In this document: one piece after another, positions 22,979 through 32,280 of the stretch
How positions within the stretch are numbered: position 1 is the first letter of the stretch
Layout of the letters: every line of letters starts with the position of its first letter
DNA from: Prevotella sp.
Lineage (GTDB): Bacteria > Bacteroidota > Bacteroidia > Bacteroidales > Bacteroidaceae
Assembly (NCBI GenBank): GCA_017470055.1
Contig: JAFUFD010000025.1
Location: forward strand, 1 to 48,276
Length of the DNA stretch: 48,276 nt
Reading direction: 5' to 3'
Translations under genes and position numbers: made by a program
Notes under the pieces: generated by a model
What the model was told of the DNA's origin: nothing
The model's input: the letters and a program-made list of their open reading frames with translations, nothing else
The model's database searches: none

Positions 22979-23237
22979 AATCAAAATACAATGTGTCGCA
23001 TCCCATGATGATTTGAAAAGGTGGGAAGACAGAATGCTTGAAAAAGTAAAATGCTGGAACAAGTTCTGTCTTGGGGTATGTGATGAACAGGAATTACGGG
23101 CTGTTCATGTCACAAAAGAAGGTGATGAAGAAAACACTTACCTGACAACTCTTTGTGAAGACTGCATCAAGGAAACAGCCGATTATGGCATATTAGTCAA
23201 TGAAAAACACCTGATGTTGGACTCACACAAAAGATAA
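22965..23237 (+). CDS. Unknown small cysteine-rich protein
   Basis: The 90-residue frame begins with GTG inside the rfbC remnant, so its original start may have been lost at the junction. Six cysteines (C10, C30, C35, C39, C64, C67) include a CEDC pair and suggest a zinc-binding site. No membrane segment is seen. The function is unknown. It is the last gene before the polysaccharide operon. Confidence 0.5.
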   Translation: MSYVKIKIQCVASHDDLKRWEDRMLEKVKCWNKFCLGVCDEQELRAVHVTKEGDEENTYLTTLCEDCIKETADYGILVNEKHLMLDSHKR

Positions 23238-23327
23238 AAGAACCCAAATCACCGGTGGAAACCCCCTGTTTTTGCTTTTTAGTGGCAGGTCCTCCGGATA
23301 AAACAAACATTTAATAACAAAAAAAGT

Positions 23328-24122
23328 ATGAGATTAATTATTGAACCCGACTACGAGAAAATGTCGAAGTGGGCTGCAAACTATGTGGCCAAGTGTATTA
23401 ACGAAGCAAACCCTACGGCAGATAAACCGTTCAAGTTGGGATGCCCTACAGGAAGTTCCCCATTGGGAATGTACAGGGAACTGATTGCCCTGAACAAGGC
23501 AGGTAAGGTGTCGTTCCAGAATGTCATCACGTTCAATATGGACGAGTACGTAAACCTGCCTGAAGACCATCCTGAGAGTTACCACTCCTTTATGTGGAAC
23601 AACTTCTTCAGTCACATAGACATTAAGAAGGAGAATGTACATATCCTCAATGGCAATGCCAAGGATCTGAAGGCAGAATGTGAGAACTACGAGAAGGCCA
23701 TAGAGGCAGCAGGTGGTATTGACCTGTTCATGGGTGGTATTGGTCCAGATGGACATATAGCCTTCAACGAGCCAGGCTCCAGCCTGACCAGCCGTACCCG
23801 TCAGAAAACCCTAACCACTGATACCATTATCGCAAACTGCCGTTTTTTTGACAATGATGTGAATCAGGTACCCAAGACCGCACTTACTGTTGGTGTCGGA
23901 ACTGTGATGGATGCCAAGCAAGTGATGATCATGGTTAATGGACATAATAAGGCTCGTGCCTTGCAGCATGGTGTTGAGGAGGCTGTTAACCACATGTGGA
24001 CCATCAGTTGTCTCCAGATGCACCCACATGCTATCATTGTTGCTGATGAGGCAGCCTGTGGTGAACTGAAGGTTGATACCTATAAGTATTTCAAAGATAT
24101 CGAGAAAGATAATATTTTATAA
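23328..24122 (+). CDS. nagB: Glucosamine-6-phosphate deaminase
   Basis: NagB interconverts glucosamine-6-phosphate and fructose-6-phosphate plus ammonia in the cytoplasm. The 264-residue sequence has the family length. The catalytic residues fall at the same numbers as in E. coli: D72 (NMDEY), D141, H143 ([13 protein letters not shown]) and E148. The [14 protein letters not shown] phosphate-binding loop is intact. Its place at the head of the operon suggests it balances the amino-sugar pool that feeds UDP-GlcNAc, the substrate of PseB. Confidence 0.96.
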   Translation: MRLIIEPDYEKMSKWAANYVAKCINEANPTADKPFKLGCPTGSSPLGMYRELIALNKAGKVSFQNVITFNMDEYVNLPEDHPESYHSFMWNNFFSHIDIKKENVHILNGNAKDLKAECENYEKAIEAAGGIDLFMGGIGPDGHIAFNEPGSSLTSRTRQKTLTTDTIIANCRFFDNDVNQVPKTALTVGVGTVMDAKQVMIMVNGHNKARALQHGVEEAVNHMWTISCLQMHPHAIIVADEAACGELKVDTYKYFKDIEKDNIL

Positions 24123-24140
24123 AAAGTTAAGTTGAAAGGC

Positions 24141-24194
24141 TTCTGACTGCACAGGTGGTCGCACAGCGATGCAGTTCGATACTGCCAGTCAGAA
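24141..24194 (+). other. Structured gap between nagB and pseB
   Basis: TTCTGACTG (24141-24149) pairs exactly with CAGTCAGAA (24186-24194), with further internal pairing (CTGC/GCAG). There is no T-run, so a processing or attenuation hairpin is as likely as a terminator. Confidence 0.5.
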
Positions 24195-24228
24195 CAACAA
24201 TAAGTGTAAATATAATAAATAGAAAACT

Positions 24229-25251
24229 ATGTTAAATGGCAAAACAGTATTGATTACTGGTGGAACAGGTTCCTTTGGTAACAAATTTGTGGAGACGATT
24301 CTCCGTGATTATCCCAATGTGAAGAAGATTGTCATCTATTCACGTGGAGAGTTGAAACAGTACAACATGAAGCAGAAGTATCCTGAGAAGGACTATCCCA
24401 TGCTTCGCTATCTCATCGGCGATGTTCGTGATGCTGAACGTTTGAAGATGGCTTGTGAAGGTGTGGATGTGATTATTCATGCTGCTGCCATCAAGCAGGT
24501 AGATACAGCAGAGTACAATCCTCGTGAGTGCATTAAAACTAACGTGAATGGTGCAGTGAATGTTATTGACGCTGCTTTAGCAAATGGAGTAAAGGATGTG
24601 GTGGCACTCTCTACCGATAAGGCTTGTGCTCCTATTAACCTCTATGGAGCAACCAAACTCACCAGTGATAAACTCTTTATTGCTGCCAACAATATTAAGG
24701 GCTCTCGCGACATTCGCTTCTCTGTGGTACGTTATGGCAACGTGATGGGTTCTCGCGGTTCTGTGATTCCTTTCTTCATTAAACTACGTGATCAGGGTGC
24801 AAAGGAACTGCCTATTACCGATATGCGCATGACCCGTTTCAATATTTCGCTTCAAGAGGGTGTTGACCTTGTGATGTGGGCGCTGAAGAATCATCTCGGA
24901 GGTGAACTCTTCATCCCGAAGATTCCTTCCTATAAGATTACTGACGTTGCCAAGGCAATTGCTCCAAACCTCGCATTGAAGGAAGTTGGTATACGTCCGG
25001 GAGAGAAACTCCATGAGGAGATGATCACACCTACCGACTCTCTGAGCACGATTGATTTGGGCAAGTATTATGCAATTCTTCCTTCGGTCGCTTTCAATCA
25101 TACTATTGAGGATTATCTGAATCATTATCCAGGTTCTCATTTCGTTGAGCAGGGGTTCTATTTTGCTTCCGATAACAACAAAGATTGGGATACAGTAGAG
25201 ACTCTTCGCGAGAAGTTCGCAAAGGTTATCCCTGGTTTTGAAGTTAAATAA
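24229..25251 (+). CDS. pseB: UDP-N-acetylglucosamine 4,6-dehydratase (inverting), PseB
   Basis: PseB is a 340-residue cytoplasmic SDR that converts UDP-GlcNAc to UDP-2-acetamido-2,6-dideoxy-beta-L-arabino-hexos-4-ulose, the first step to pseudaminic acid. The NAD(P)-binding GGTGSFG (residues 11-17) and the altered catalytic set STDKA...YGATK (about 128-142) are present; these distinguish the FlaA1/PseB group from ordinary 4,6-dehydratases. It is followed 12 bases later by pseC. Confidence 0.95.
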   Translation: MLNGKTVLITGGTGSFGNKFVETILRDYPNVKKIVIYSRGELKQYNMKQKYPEKDYPMLRYLIGDVRDAERLKMACEGVDVIIHAAAIKQVDTAEYNPRECIKTNVNGAVNVIDAALANGVKDVVALSTDKACAPINLYGATKLTSDKLFIAANNIKGSRDIRFSVVRYGNVMGSRGSVIPFFIKLRDQGAKELPITDMRMTRFNISLQEGVDLVMWALKNHLGGELFIPKIPSYKITDVAKAIAPNLALKEVGIRPGEKLHEEMITPTDSLSTIDLGKYYAILPSVAFNHTIEDYLNHYPGSHFVEQGFYFASDNNKDWDTVETLREKFAKVIPGFEVK

Positions 25252-25263
25252 TGGAGGATTGTT

Positions 25264-26430
25264 ATGATTAACAAACCTATTCCCTACGGACATCAGCACA
25301 TCAATGATGAGGATGTGCAGGCCGTTATTGCAGCACTAAAGTCCGACTATATGACCCAAGGACCGTTGATTGGGCAGTTTGAGAAGAACTTTGCTGAATA
25401 TTTGGGAGTGAAGTATGCATGCATGGTAAGTAATGGTACTGCTGCGCTCCACCTCTGTGCAATGGCATTGGATATAAAACCGGGCGACAAGATAATTACC
25501 ACCCCCATTACTTTTGTGGCTTCTGCCAACGGATTCCGTTACCAAGGAGCAGAGGTCGTATTCTGTGATATTGATGCTAAGACCTTCTTAATGGACTTGG
25601 ACAAGTTGGAGGATATACTGAAAGCATCACCTAAGGGAACCTACAAGGCAGTTGTTCCTGTTGACTTTGCCGGTTATCCTATTGACGAGGAACGTCTACG
25701 TAAAATGGCTGACGAATATGGCTTTGCCATTGTAGTCGATGCTTGTCACGCTCCAGGTGGCAGCTTCATTGATAGTAAGGGCGAGAAGCAGATGATTGGC
25801 AATTGTAAATATGCAGACTTGACAGTGTTCTCTTTTCACCCCGTGAAGCATATTGCAACGGGCGAAGGTGGTGCTGTCACCACCAATCGTAAAGATTTGT
25901 ATGACAAGGTAGCACTTTTCCGTACCCATGGCATCACCAAAGACCCTGCCTTGTTGGAGAAAAACGATGGTGGCTGGTATTACGAGATGCAGGAGTTGGG
26001 CTATAACTACCGCATTACTGAGATGCAGGCAGCCCTTGGCATTAGCCAGTTAAAGCGTTTGGATTGGAGTATTGAGCGTCGTAACGAGATTGCTAAGAAA
26101 TATGATGAGGCATTCAAAGGAACCTTTGTGAAAACTCCTTTCCGTGGAAACGGGTTGGTTCACGCTTTCCACCTCTATATCATTCAGGTACCTGCAGATA
26201 AGCGTAAGGGCCTGTATGACTATCTGAGAGCTAATAATGTCTATTCTCAGGTGCTTTATATTCCAGCTCATACGATGCCATATTATCGTCAGTTTGGATG
26301 GAAGAAGGGTGATATGCCAGTCGCAGAGGACTACTACAGCAAGTGTTTGGCACTCCCGATGTTTCCAACGTTGACGGATGAAGAGCAGGATTGGGTAATT
26401 GAGAAGGTAAAGGATTTTATTGCAAAATGA
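25264..26430 (+). CDS. pseC: UDP-4-amino-4,6-dideoxy-N-acetyl-L-altrosamine transaminase, PseC
   Basis: This 388-residue PLP enzyme of the DegT/DnrJ/EryC1 family aminates the 4-keto product of PseB. The Schiff-base lysine is K195 in SFHPVKHIATGEGGA. D159 in VVDACHAPGG binds the pyridine ring. N-terminal YGHQHINDEDVQAV and C-terminal PMFPTLTDEEQDWVI are typical of PseC. The stop overlaps the start of the next gene (ATGA), a sign of coupled translation. Confidence 0.95.
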   Translation: MINKPIPYGHQHINDEDVQAVIAALKSDYMTQGPLIGQFEKNFAEYLGVKYACMVSNGTAALHLCAMALDIKPGDKIITTPITFVASANGFRYQGAEVVFCDIDAKTFLMDLDKLEDILKASPKGTYKAVVPVDFAGYPIDEERLRKMADEYGFAIVVDACHAPGGSFIDSKGEKQMIGNCKYADLTVFSFHPVKHIATGEGGAVTTNRKDLYDKVALFRTHGITKDPALLEKNDGGWYYEMQELGYNYRITEMQAALGISQLKRLDWSIERRNEIAKKYDEAFKGTFVKTPFRGNGLVHAFHLYIIQVPADKRKGLYDYLRANNVYSQVLYIPAHTMPYYRQFGWKKGDMPVAEDYYSKCLALPMFPTLTDEEQDWVIEKVKDFIAK

Positions 26431-27257
26431 GCAAATTAGTTCTTGGGACCGTTCAGTTCGGTCTTCAATATGGTGTTAACTCCGCTGGTCGTCCCAGTAA
26501 GGAAGCTGTAAAAGGTATTCTTGCAGAGGCGGCTAAAAGTGGGGTAACTACTTTGGATACCTCCAGTGCCTACGGAAATTCTGAAGAAATCCTTGGAGAA
26601 TGTATAGCACCAGACAAGAGTTTTAAAATCGTTTCTAAGTATCCGAAGGGCTCAACTCCAGTACTGGAAATGTTCAATAGTTCTTTGAAACGTTTGCAGG
26701 TTGATAACCTTTATGGCTATCTCCTTCATCATTTCGAGGTGTACAAGAACAATCCAAAAGTCTGGGATGAATTTATTTCCTTGAAAGAATCTGGTAAAGT
26801 CAAGAAGATTGGCTTCTCCCTTTATTCAACGGAAGAATTAGATTTTATTCTTGATAATAAATCTCCTTTTGACTTGATTCAGGTTCCGTTCAACATTTTT
26901 GATAAGAAGTTCTTACCTTTTATGAAGGAATTGCACGAAAAAGGAGTGGAGATTCACGTAAGGAGCACATTCCTTCAAGGATTGTTCTTTAAAGACAGAA
27001 ACGCACTGCCGGAGAAGTTGCAACCAATGAAGAAATATTTGCTTCAATTGGATGAATATTCAAAGCAGAATGATTTGAGTATATCCGAGATGGCTTTGAA
27101 CTATAACCTACAGAATCCTTATATTGATGGTGTTCTGATTGGTGTGGATAATGTGGAGCAGCTTAAAATGAACTTGAATTCAATAAAAGACACTCCAATA
27201 GATTTAGAAATAGAGGTAAAAGAAAAAGAATTATTGAATCCTGTAAATTGGAATTAA
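26427..27257 (+). CDS. Aldo/keto reductase in the Pse operon
   Basis: This 276-residue NAD(P)H-dependent oxidoreductase has a TIM-barrel fold. The catalytic tetrad can be seen: D44, Y49, K71 and H101 or H102. C-terminal SEMALNYNLQNPYIDGVLIG matches the family cofactor region. Its substrate is unknown. Its overlap with pseC and its place before pseF suggest it acts on a sugar intermediate, perhaps reducing a side-chain ketone of the nonulosonic acid or its precursor; this is inference. It is not one of the six classical Pse enzymes. Confidence 0.88.
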   Translation: MSKLVLGTVQFGLQYGVNSAGRPSKEAVKGILAEAAKSGVTTLDTSSAYGNSEEILGECIAPDKSFKIVSKYPKGSTPVLEMFNSSLKRLQVDNLYGYLLHHFEVYKNNPKVWDEFISLKESGKVKKIGFSLYSTEELDFILDNKSPFDLIQVPFNIFDKKFLPFMKELHEKGVEIHVRSTFLQGLFFKDRNALPEKLQPMKKYLLQLDEYSKQNDLSISEMALNYNLQNPYIDGVLIGVDNVEQLKMNLNSIKDTPIDLEIEVKEKELLNPVNWN

Positions 27258-27258
27258 T

Positions 27259-28044
27259 ATGAAGATACTTGCTATTACGCAGGCTCGTTACGGTTCAACT
27301 CGTTTGCCTGCTAAAATATTGAAGGAAGTGAATGGTCAGACTCTTCTCGAAATACATCTTCGCCGTATCCTTCAAGCTAAAACTATCAATCAGCTGAAGA
27401 TAGCCACAACCGATGAGGAGGGCTCTAAATTCATTGTAGAGGTTGCGGATAAAGTTGGGGTCGGTTATCATAAGGGGTCTGTTGATGACGTGTTGTCTCG
27501 CTTCTATGATACGGCTGCTCCTGAAAAGCCAGATTATGTAATCCGTCTCACTTCAGATTGTCCCTTAATTGATCCTAATGTGATAGATGCTGTCGTTACA
27601 TATGCTATCGAACATCCTGAATACGACTACGTTCGCACTCAGGCTGCCAGTTTCCCCGATGGTCTTGATACGGAGGTAATGAAGTTCTCTGCTCTTGAAA
27701 AAGCTTTCAACGAAGCAACTCTCAAATCAGAACGCGAACACGTAACAGCATATATTTGGAAAAATGGCTCCGCTGATGGTGGCACTATTTACAAAACATA
27801 TAACTTTCCAAATCCAGCAGGAGTGTATAATGCCAATGATTATCGCATTACTATTGATGAACCCGAAGACTTTGAGGTTATTAAGGCTCTCATTGAAAAT
27901 TTGGGCATAGAGAAGGATTGGAAAATATATATAGACTATCTTATTGAGCATAAGGAACTTTATGCTATCAATAGCAAATTTGCAAACAATGAGGGGTATG
28001 CAAAGTCTATAGCTAATGATGGAATTTATATAAAAAACAAGTAA
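27259..28044 (+). CDS. pseF: CMP-pseudaminic acid synthetase-like cytidylyltransferase
   Basis: This 261-residue nucleotidyltransferase is of the SpsF/KdsB/NeuA fold. It activates the nine-carbon sugar with CTP. The N-terminal nucleotide loop ITQARYGSTRLPAK, the LTSDCPLIDP metal-binding segment and DYRITIDEPEDFEV are present. SpsF-type proteins in Pse operons serve as PseF. It could instead activate a related sugar. It lies 1 base after the aldo/keto reductase gene. No PseG hydrolase domain is fused to it. Confidence 0.82.
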   Translation: MKILAITQARYGSTRLPAKILKEVNGQTLLEIHLRRILQAKTINQLKIATTDEEGSKFIVEVADKVGVGYHKGSVDDVLSRFYDTAAPEKPDYVIRLTSDCPLIDPNVIDAVVTYAIEHPEYDYVRTQAASFPDGLDTEVMKFSALEKAFNEATLKSEREHVTAYIWKNGSADGGTIYKTYNFPNPAGVYNANDYRITIDEPEDFEVIKALIENLGIEKDWKIYIDYLIEHKELYAINSKFANNEGYAKSIANDGIYIKNK

Positions 28045-28046
28045 TT

Positions 28047-29354
28047 ATGGGAAAAGGACAAGAGCTTTACAAGAAAGCTAAAACATTGATTCCTGGAGGA
28101 ACATCCCTCCTTTCAAAAAGACCTGAACAATTTCTGCCAGAGAACTGGCCTGCTTACTATAGTAAGTCCAAGGGTTGTGAAGTTTGGGACTTAGATGGCA
28201 ATCATTATTACGACTGCTGTTCAATGGGCGTTGGCACTAATACCCTTGGCTATGCTAACGATGCAGTAGATGAAAAGGTGATGGAGGTTGTAAAGAATGG
28301 CAACCTTACAACTTTCAACTGCCCCGAAGAAGTTTATCTGGCAGAACGTTTGATTGGTTTTAATACATGGGCAGGTGGTGTTCGTTATACACGTGGTGGC
28401 GGTGAAGCCAACTCCGTATGTGTTCGTATTGCACGAGCTTACACAGGTAAAGACAAAATTGCTATTTGCGGTTATCACGGCTGGCACGACTGGTATGTTT
28501 CTGTAAACCTTGGAGAGAACGATGCTCTAGCCGGTCATCTGCTTCCTGGCATTCCAACCGGTGGCGTACCCCGTGCTTTACGTGGAACGACCATCCCATT
28601 CCATTACAACGACTTTGAGGAAATTGAAAACATTATTCGCAATACTCCCGACCTTGCTGCCGTAAAGATGGAAGTCTGCCGCAACTTTGGCCCAGCAGAA
28701 GGTTATCTTGAGTTCATTCGTAATCTCTGCAATGAATATGGTGTTCTTCTTATCTTTGATGAGTGCACCAGTGGCTTCCGTGAGACCTTTGGTGGTCTGC
28801 ACAAGAAATATGGTGTTTATCCTGATATGACTATCTATTCTAAGACAATGGGTAACGGATATGTGATTGCAGCCATCCTTGGTAAGAAAGAGATTATGGA
28901 CGCTGCACAGGGTTCTTGGATTAGTTCTACTTTCTGGACTGACCGTATTGGACCGACTGCCGCACTTGCTGCATTGGATGAGATGGAAAGGGTGAAGTCT
29001 TGGGAAATTATCACTGAGAATGGCAATAAGACGAAAGCCCGCTGGCAAGCCTTGGCTGATAAGTATGGCTTGAAGATTAACCATTGGGGTATTCCTGCAA
29101 TGTGCGGTTATACCTTCGATAGTCCCAACGCTTTGGCTTATAAGACTTATATCACTCAGGAAATGTTGAAGAAAGGATTCTTGGGAAGCACTAATCTTAA
29201 TTCATGCATTGCTCACACTCCAAAGATTATGGACATGTACTTTGAAGCACTTGATCCTATCTTTGCAGACATCCGCGACTTCGAGGATGGCAAGGATGTG
29301 ATGAAGGCTCTTGATGGTCCAGTCTGCCAGTCTGGATTTAAGCGGCTCAATTAA
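28047..29354 (+). CDS. Class-III aminotransferase (glutamate-1-semialdehyde aminomutase-like)
   Basis: The 435-residue PLP-dependent enzyme resembles HemL. The PLP lysine is K266 in YSKTMGNGY, the pyridine-binding aspartate D238 lies in LIFDECTSGFR, and the GGGEANSVCVRIARAYTGK region contacts phosphate. Its position within the Pse operon argues for a sugar substrate and against haem synthesis. With the aldo/keto reductase it may add an amino group to the nonulosonic acid or its precursor. That role is inferred. Confidence 0.87.
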   Translation: MGKGQELYKKAKTLIPGGTSLLSKRPEQFLPENWPAYYSKSKGCEVWDLDGNHYYDCCSMGVGTNTLGYANDAVDEKVMEVVKNGNLTTFNCPEEVYLAERLIGFNTWAGGVRYTRGGGEANSVCVRIARAYTGKDKIAICGYHGWHDWYVSVNLGENDALAGHLLPGIPTGGVPRALRGTTIPFHYNDFEEIENIIRNTPDLAAVKMEVCRNFGPAEGYLEFIRNLCNEYGVLLIFDECTSGFRETFGGLHKKYGVYPDMTIYSKTMGNGYVIAAILGKKEIMDAAQGSWISSTFWTDRIGPTAALAALDEMERVKSWEIITENGNKTKARWQALADKYGLKINHWGIPAMCGYTFDSPNALAYKTYITQEMLKKGFLGSTNLNSCIAHTPKIMDMYFEALDPIFADIRDFEDGKDVMKALDGPVCQSGFKRLN

Positions 29355-29359
29355 TATTT

Positions 29360-29920
29360 ATGCCAAATTACATTTGTTTACAGCAACAGGAGCAGCATCT
29401 TGGAGATTACTCCATTGTGCCGTTGCGCTATGAAGATAGGTTTTCTATCATGAAGTGGCGTAATGAGCAGATTTATCATCTGCGTCAGGCACGCCCTCTT
29501 ACGGAGGAAGATCAGCAGCGGTACTTTGACAATGTTGTTTCCAAACTGTACGACAACCCCAAACCTGATCAGATACTCTTCTCCTATTTGGAGCAGGGTA
29601 TCTGCATAGGGTATGGTGGACTTGTCCATATTAATTGGATTGACCGTAATGCGGAAATATCCTTTATTATGGATACAAAGTTGGAGAAAGAGCACTTTGC
29701 AAAGCATTGGAGTAACTTTTTGACCATGCTCAAAGAACTTTCTTTTTCTGATTTGAACTTGCATAAGATTTATACTTACGCCTTTGACCTACGCCGTCAT
29801 TTATACACAATGCTCGAAGCAAATGGTTTTGTCCGTGAGGCAACACTGAAAGACCATTGTTTCTTTGAGGGTGAGTATAGGGATGTAGTTCTACACTCAT
29901 TTATCAATGATAGGGTATAG
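29360..29920 (+). CDS. GNAT N-acetyltransferase, possible sugar acyltransferase
   Basis: The 186-residue protein has the GNAT-type pattern WRNEQIYHLRQARPLTEED, GYGGLVHINWIDRNAEISF, LHKIYTYAFD and LEANGFVREATLKDHCFFEG. It probably acylates an amino-sugar intermediate using acetyl-CoA or an acyl donor. It overlaps the next gene by 14 bases. It differs from the PseH-like gene that follows, so the operon has two acyl-transfer steps near pseI. Confidence 0.78.
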   Translation: MPNYICLQQQEQHLGDYSIVPLRYEDRFSIMKWRNEQIYHLRQARPLTEEDQQRYFDNVVSKLYDNPKPDQILFSYLEQGICIGYGGLVHINWIDRNAEISFIMDTKLEKEHFAKHWSNFLTMLKELSFSDLNLHKIYTYAFDLRRHLYTMLEANGFVREATLKDHCFFEGEYRDVVLHSFINDRV

Positions 29921-30371
29921 CATTGTTAACTACATTGATTGTAATCGTGAACAGCAGTTGGAGATTCTGAATCTGAGGAATCTTGATGATGTTCGTAAAT
30001 GGATGGTCAATCCAGAGATAATACAGGAAGATAATCATTTTAAGTTTGTTGAGAGCCTGAAAAGGAATCCTAACAGACTTTATTATGCCGTATATAAGGA
30101 TGGCTTTTTGGTAGGAACTTATAATCTTACCAAGGGAGAAAATGGAGTGTGGGAACGCGGTATTATAGCGAATCCAACAACCCAAGGAAAAGGGGAAACT
30201 ATTAAGTGGGAACAACAGATATTGGCAGATCTGCCCAAACAAGGCATCAATGCTGTTACTGCAAAAGTAAAACTTGATAATCCAAGATCTATCAAATACC
30301 ATGAGAAACTTGGATATCAAGAATATTTAAGAGATAACGAGTACATATATTATATACTAATATTACAATGA
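29907..30371 (+). CDS. pseH: PseH-like N-acetyltransferase
   Basis: The 154-residue GNAT has the start LEILNLRNLDDVRKWMVNPE, typical of PseH, which N-acetylates UDP-4-amino-4,6-dideoxy-N-acetyl-altrosamine. FLVGTYNL, TTQGKGETIKW (acetyl-CoA loop) and YHEKLGYQEY are further GNAT signs. The ATG is inside the previous gene, and the stop overlaps the pseI start, so translation is coupled on both sides. Confidence 0.8.
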   Translation: MIGYSIVNYIDCNREQQLEILNLRNLDDVRKWMVNPEIIQEDNHFKFVESLKRNPNRLYYAVYKDGFLVGTYNLTKGENGVWERGIIANPTTQGKGETIKWEQQILADLPKQGINAVTAKVKLDNPRSIKYHEKLGYQEYLRDNEYIYYILILQ

Positions 30372-31375
30372 GTAAGACATTCATTGTAGCGGAACTATCC
30401 GCTAATCACGGTCATAAGTTGGAGGTGGCTCTGGAATCGGTAAGGGCTGCGAAAGAAGCTGGTGCTGATGCCGTGAAGATTCAGACCTACACTGCTGACA
30501 CTATTACACTTAATTGTGATGCAGAAGATTTTAGAGTAAAAGGTACATTGTGGGATGGTCGTACGCTTTACGACCTCTATCAGGAGGCATATACTCCCTG
30601 GGAATGGCATCAGGCTATCTTTGACGAGGCTAAGAAGTGTGGACTGATTTGTTTCTCAACGCCGTTTGATAAGACTGCTGTGGATTTCCTGGAGGATCTT
30701 GGTAATCCGATTATGAAGATTGCCAGCTTTGAAATAACTGATATTCCCTTGATTGAGTATGCTGCAATGAAAGGCAAGCCTATGGTGATATCTACAGGTA
30801 TTGCAATGCCTGAGGATATAGAGCTTGCCGTGAAGACTTGTAAAGAGGCTGGCAACAGCGATATAACTCTCCTAAAATGCACATCATCTTATCCTGCACC
30901 TATTGAGGATGCTAATTTGATGACTATGGTGGATATGAAACAGCGCTATGGCGTAAAGGTGGGTTTGTCTGACCATACCATGGGTTATGATGTAGCAGTA
31001 GCAGCTGTCGCTCTTGGTGCTACATTGGTTGAGAAACATTTTATTCTTGACCGTTCTATTGGTGGACCAGACGCTGCGTTTTCAATGGAGATAGGAGAGT
31101 TTGCTGCTATGGTGAAGTCTATTCGAAATGTGGAGAAAGCATTGGGCACTGTTAATTATCCTACGGATCCTTCCAAAATTAGAGGAAGAGAGTTTTGTCG
31201 TTCACTATATGTTGCAAAGGATATTAAGAAAGGGAATGTGATTACTGAAAAGGAAGTTAGAAGTGTAAGACCAGGTTATGGACTTCATCCTAAATTTTTG
31301 AATGAAGTGATAGGAAAGGTTGTTAACTGCGATCTTGAAAAAGGCACTCGTTTTTCACAAGAATTTGTTCGGTAG
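30368..31375 (+). CDS. pseI: Pseudaminic acid synthase, PseI
   Basis: PseI condenses phosphoenolpyruvate with 2,4-diacetamido-2,4,6-trideoxy-L-altrose to make pseudaminic acid. The 335-residue protein has the NeuB barrel with ELSANHGHKLEVALES, GADAVKIQTYTADTITLNC, LWDGRTLYDLYQEAYTPWEW, STPFDKTAV, GLSDHTMGYDV and VEKHFILDRSIGGPDAAFS. The C-terminal SAF (antifreeze-like) domain has SVRPGYGLHPK. The LWDGRTLYDLYQEAYTPW block is characteristic of PseI as opposed to sialic or legionaminic acid synthases. Confidence 0.95.
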   Translation: MSKTFIVAELSANHGHKLEVALESVRAAKEAGADAVKIQTYTADTITLNCDAEDFRVKGTLWDGRTLYDLYQEAYTPWEWHQAIFDEAKKCGLICFSTPFDKTAVDFLEDLGNPIMKIASFEITDIPLIEYAAMKGKPMVISTGIAMPEDIELAVKTCKEAGNSDITLLKCTSSYPAPIEDANLMTMVDMKQRYGVKVGLSDHTMGYDVAVAAVALGATLVEKHFILDRSIGGPDAAFSMEIGEFAAMVKSIRNVEKALGTVNYPTDPSKIRGREFCRSLYVAKDIKKGNVITEKEVRSVRPGYGLHPKFLNEVIGKVVNCDLEKGTRFSQEFVR

Positions 31376-31406
31376 TAATTTGTTTGGTATCAAATTCCAT
31401 TTGATT

Positions 31407-32255
31407 ATGAAACGCTATTTATTTCTGTGGCTTGTGTTGAGTGTTTCACTAATTGGGATGGCACAAAAACAGAAAATCGCAGGATCTATGGTTGAAAAGT
31501 TAAGGTTTAGTGGAGATAAGGTTATAATTAATGATACTGTAGAAAAAAGCATGAACAATTTAATAATTCAAATGTCATTGCTATTAGATGAAAATAATTT
31601 AGATAATATAATTGATGAACGTTATAGGGCAATATGTTTATCATACACACCTAATATCAAGTGGAATACACTCTCATTACCATTCACTCCTACACATGAG
31701 TTTTTAAAACAAATATTTGGACATAATTATCAATTGTTTTATTACAGTGGATATGAAGATGGTAAAATTCTATTAGAAAAGTTGAGTTCTGACGATGCAA
31801 TTAGATATGGTCAACCATTAATTGTATATGCATCAGAGGATGCAATGCTCGGCAAGAGCCCTTTTTATTTGACAGATGTAAATATCAATAAAGAGGCTCA
31901 AATTGTAGTTGATAATACTTCTGGCATTAATTTTTGGGGTGCTTTTTCTACATCAAATATTTCAGCACATAATGATTGTGTTTTTAATTTGACTAACGAT
32001 GGTACAGTAATTATGTTAGAAGGTGACGTGAACTATAAGGCCTTTCATGGGTATTTTGATATGACATCAGTTTTGGGAGATGCTGAAAGATTTTCCGTTT
32101 ATTATAAAGGTGAAAATGAAACTGTAAAGGTAATTACACACTCTATAAAGAATGATTCTATTCCTCAAATGCTCTATGACTTACAAGGGCGATGTATCAA
32201 GAATCCTGGCAAAGGGATTTTCATTTTGAATGGAAAGAAAGTAGTGCTTCATTAA
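31407..32255 (+). CDS. Secreted protein of unknown function with a YDLQGR-type C-terminal tail
   Basis: From the chosen ATG the product is 282 residues with a signal peptide (MKRYLFLWLVLSVSLIGMAQ). A frame extension into pseI upstream is discarded. The middle part is unrecognised. The end MLYDLQGRCIKNPGKGIFIL and KKVVLH match the short C-terminal tail common on Prevotella/Bacteroides surface proteins, which resembles sorting signals of the type IX secretion system. The gene is more AT-rich than the Pse genes. Confidence 0.75.
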   Translation: MKRYLFLWLVLSVSLIGMAQKQKIAGSMVEKLRFSGDKVIINDTVEKSMNNLIIQMSLLLDENNLDNIIDERYRAICLSYTPNIKWNTLSLPFTPTHEFLKQIFGHNYQLFYYSGYEDGKILLEKLSSDDAIRYGQPLIVYASEDAMLGKSPFYLTDVNINKEAQIVVDNTSGINFWGAFSTSNISAHNDCVFNLTNDGTVIMLEGDVNYKAFHGYFDMTSVLGDAERFSVYYKGENETVKVITHSIKNDSIPQMLYDLQGRCIKNPGKGIFILNGKKVVLH

Positions 32256-32280
32256 TAATAATGGCTTCAATCAAAAAGAT

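Noticed and set aside
28047-29354. The class-III aminotransferase as HemL of haem synthesis
   Set aside because: The gene sits in a nonulosonic acid operon with overlapping or adjacent sugar genes and no haem genes. A sugar substrate is more likely.
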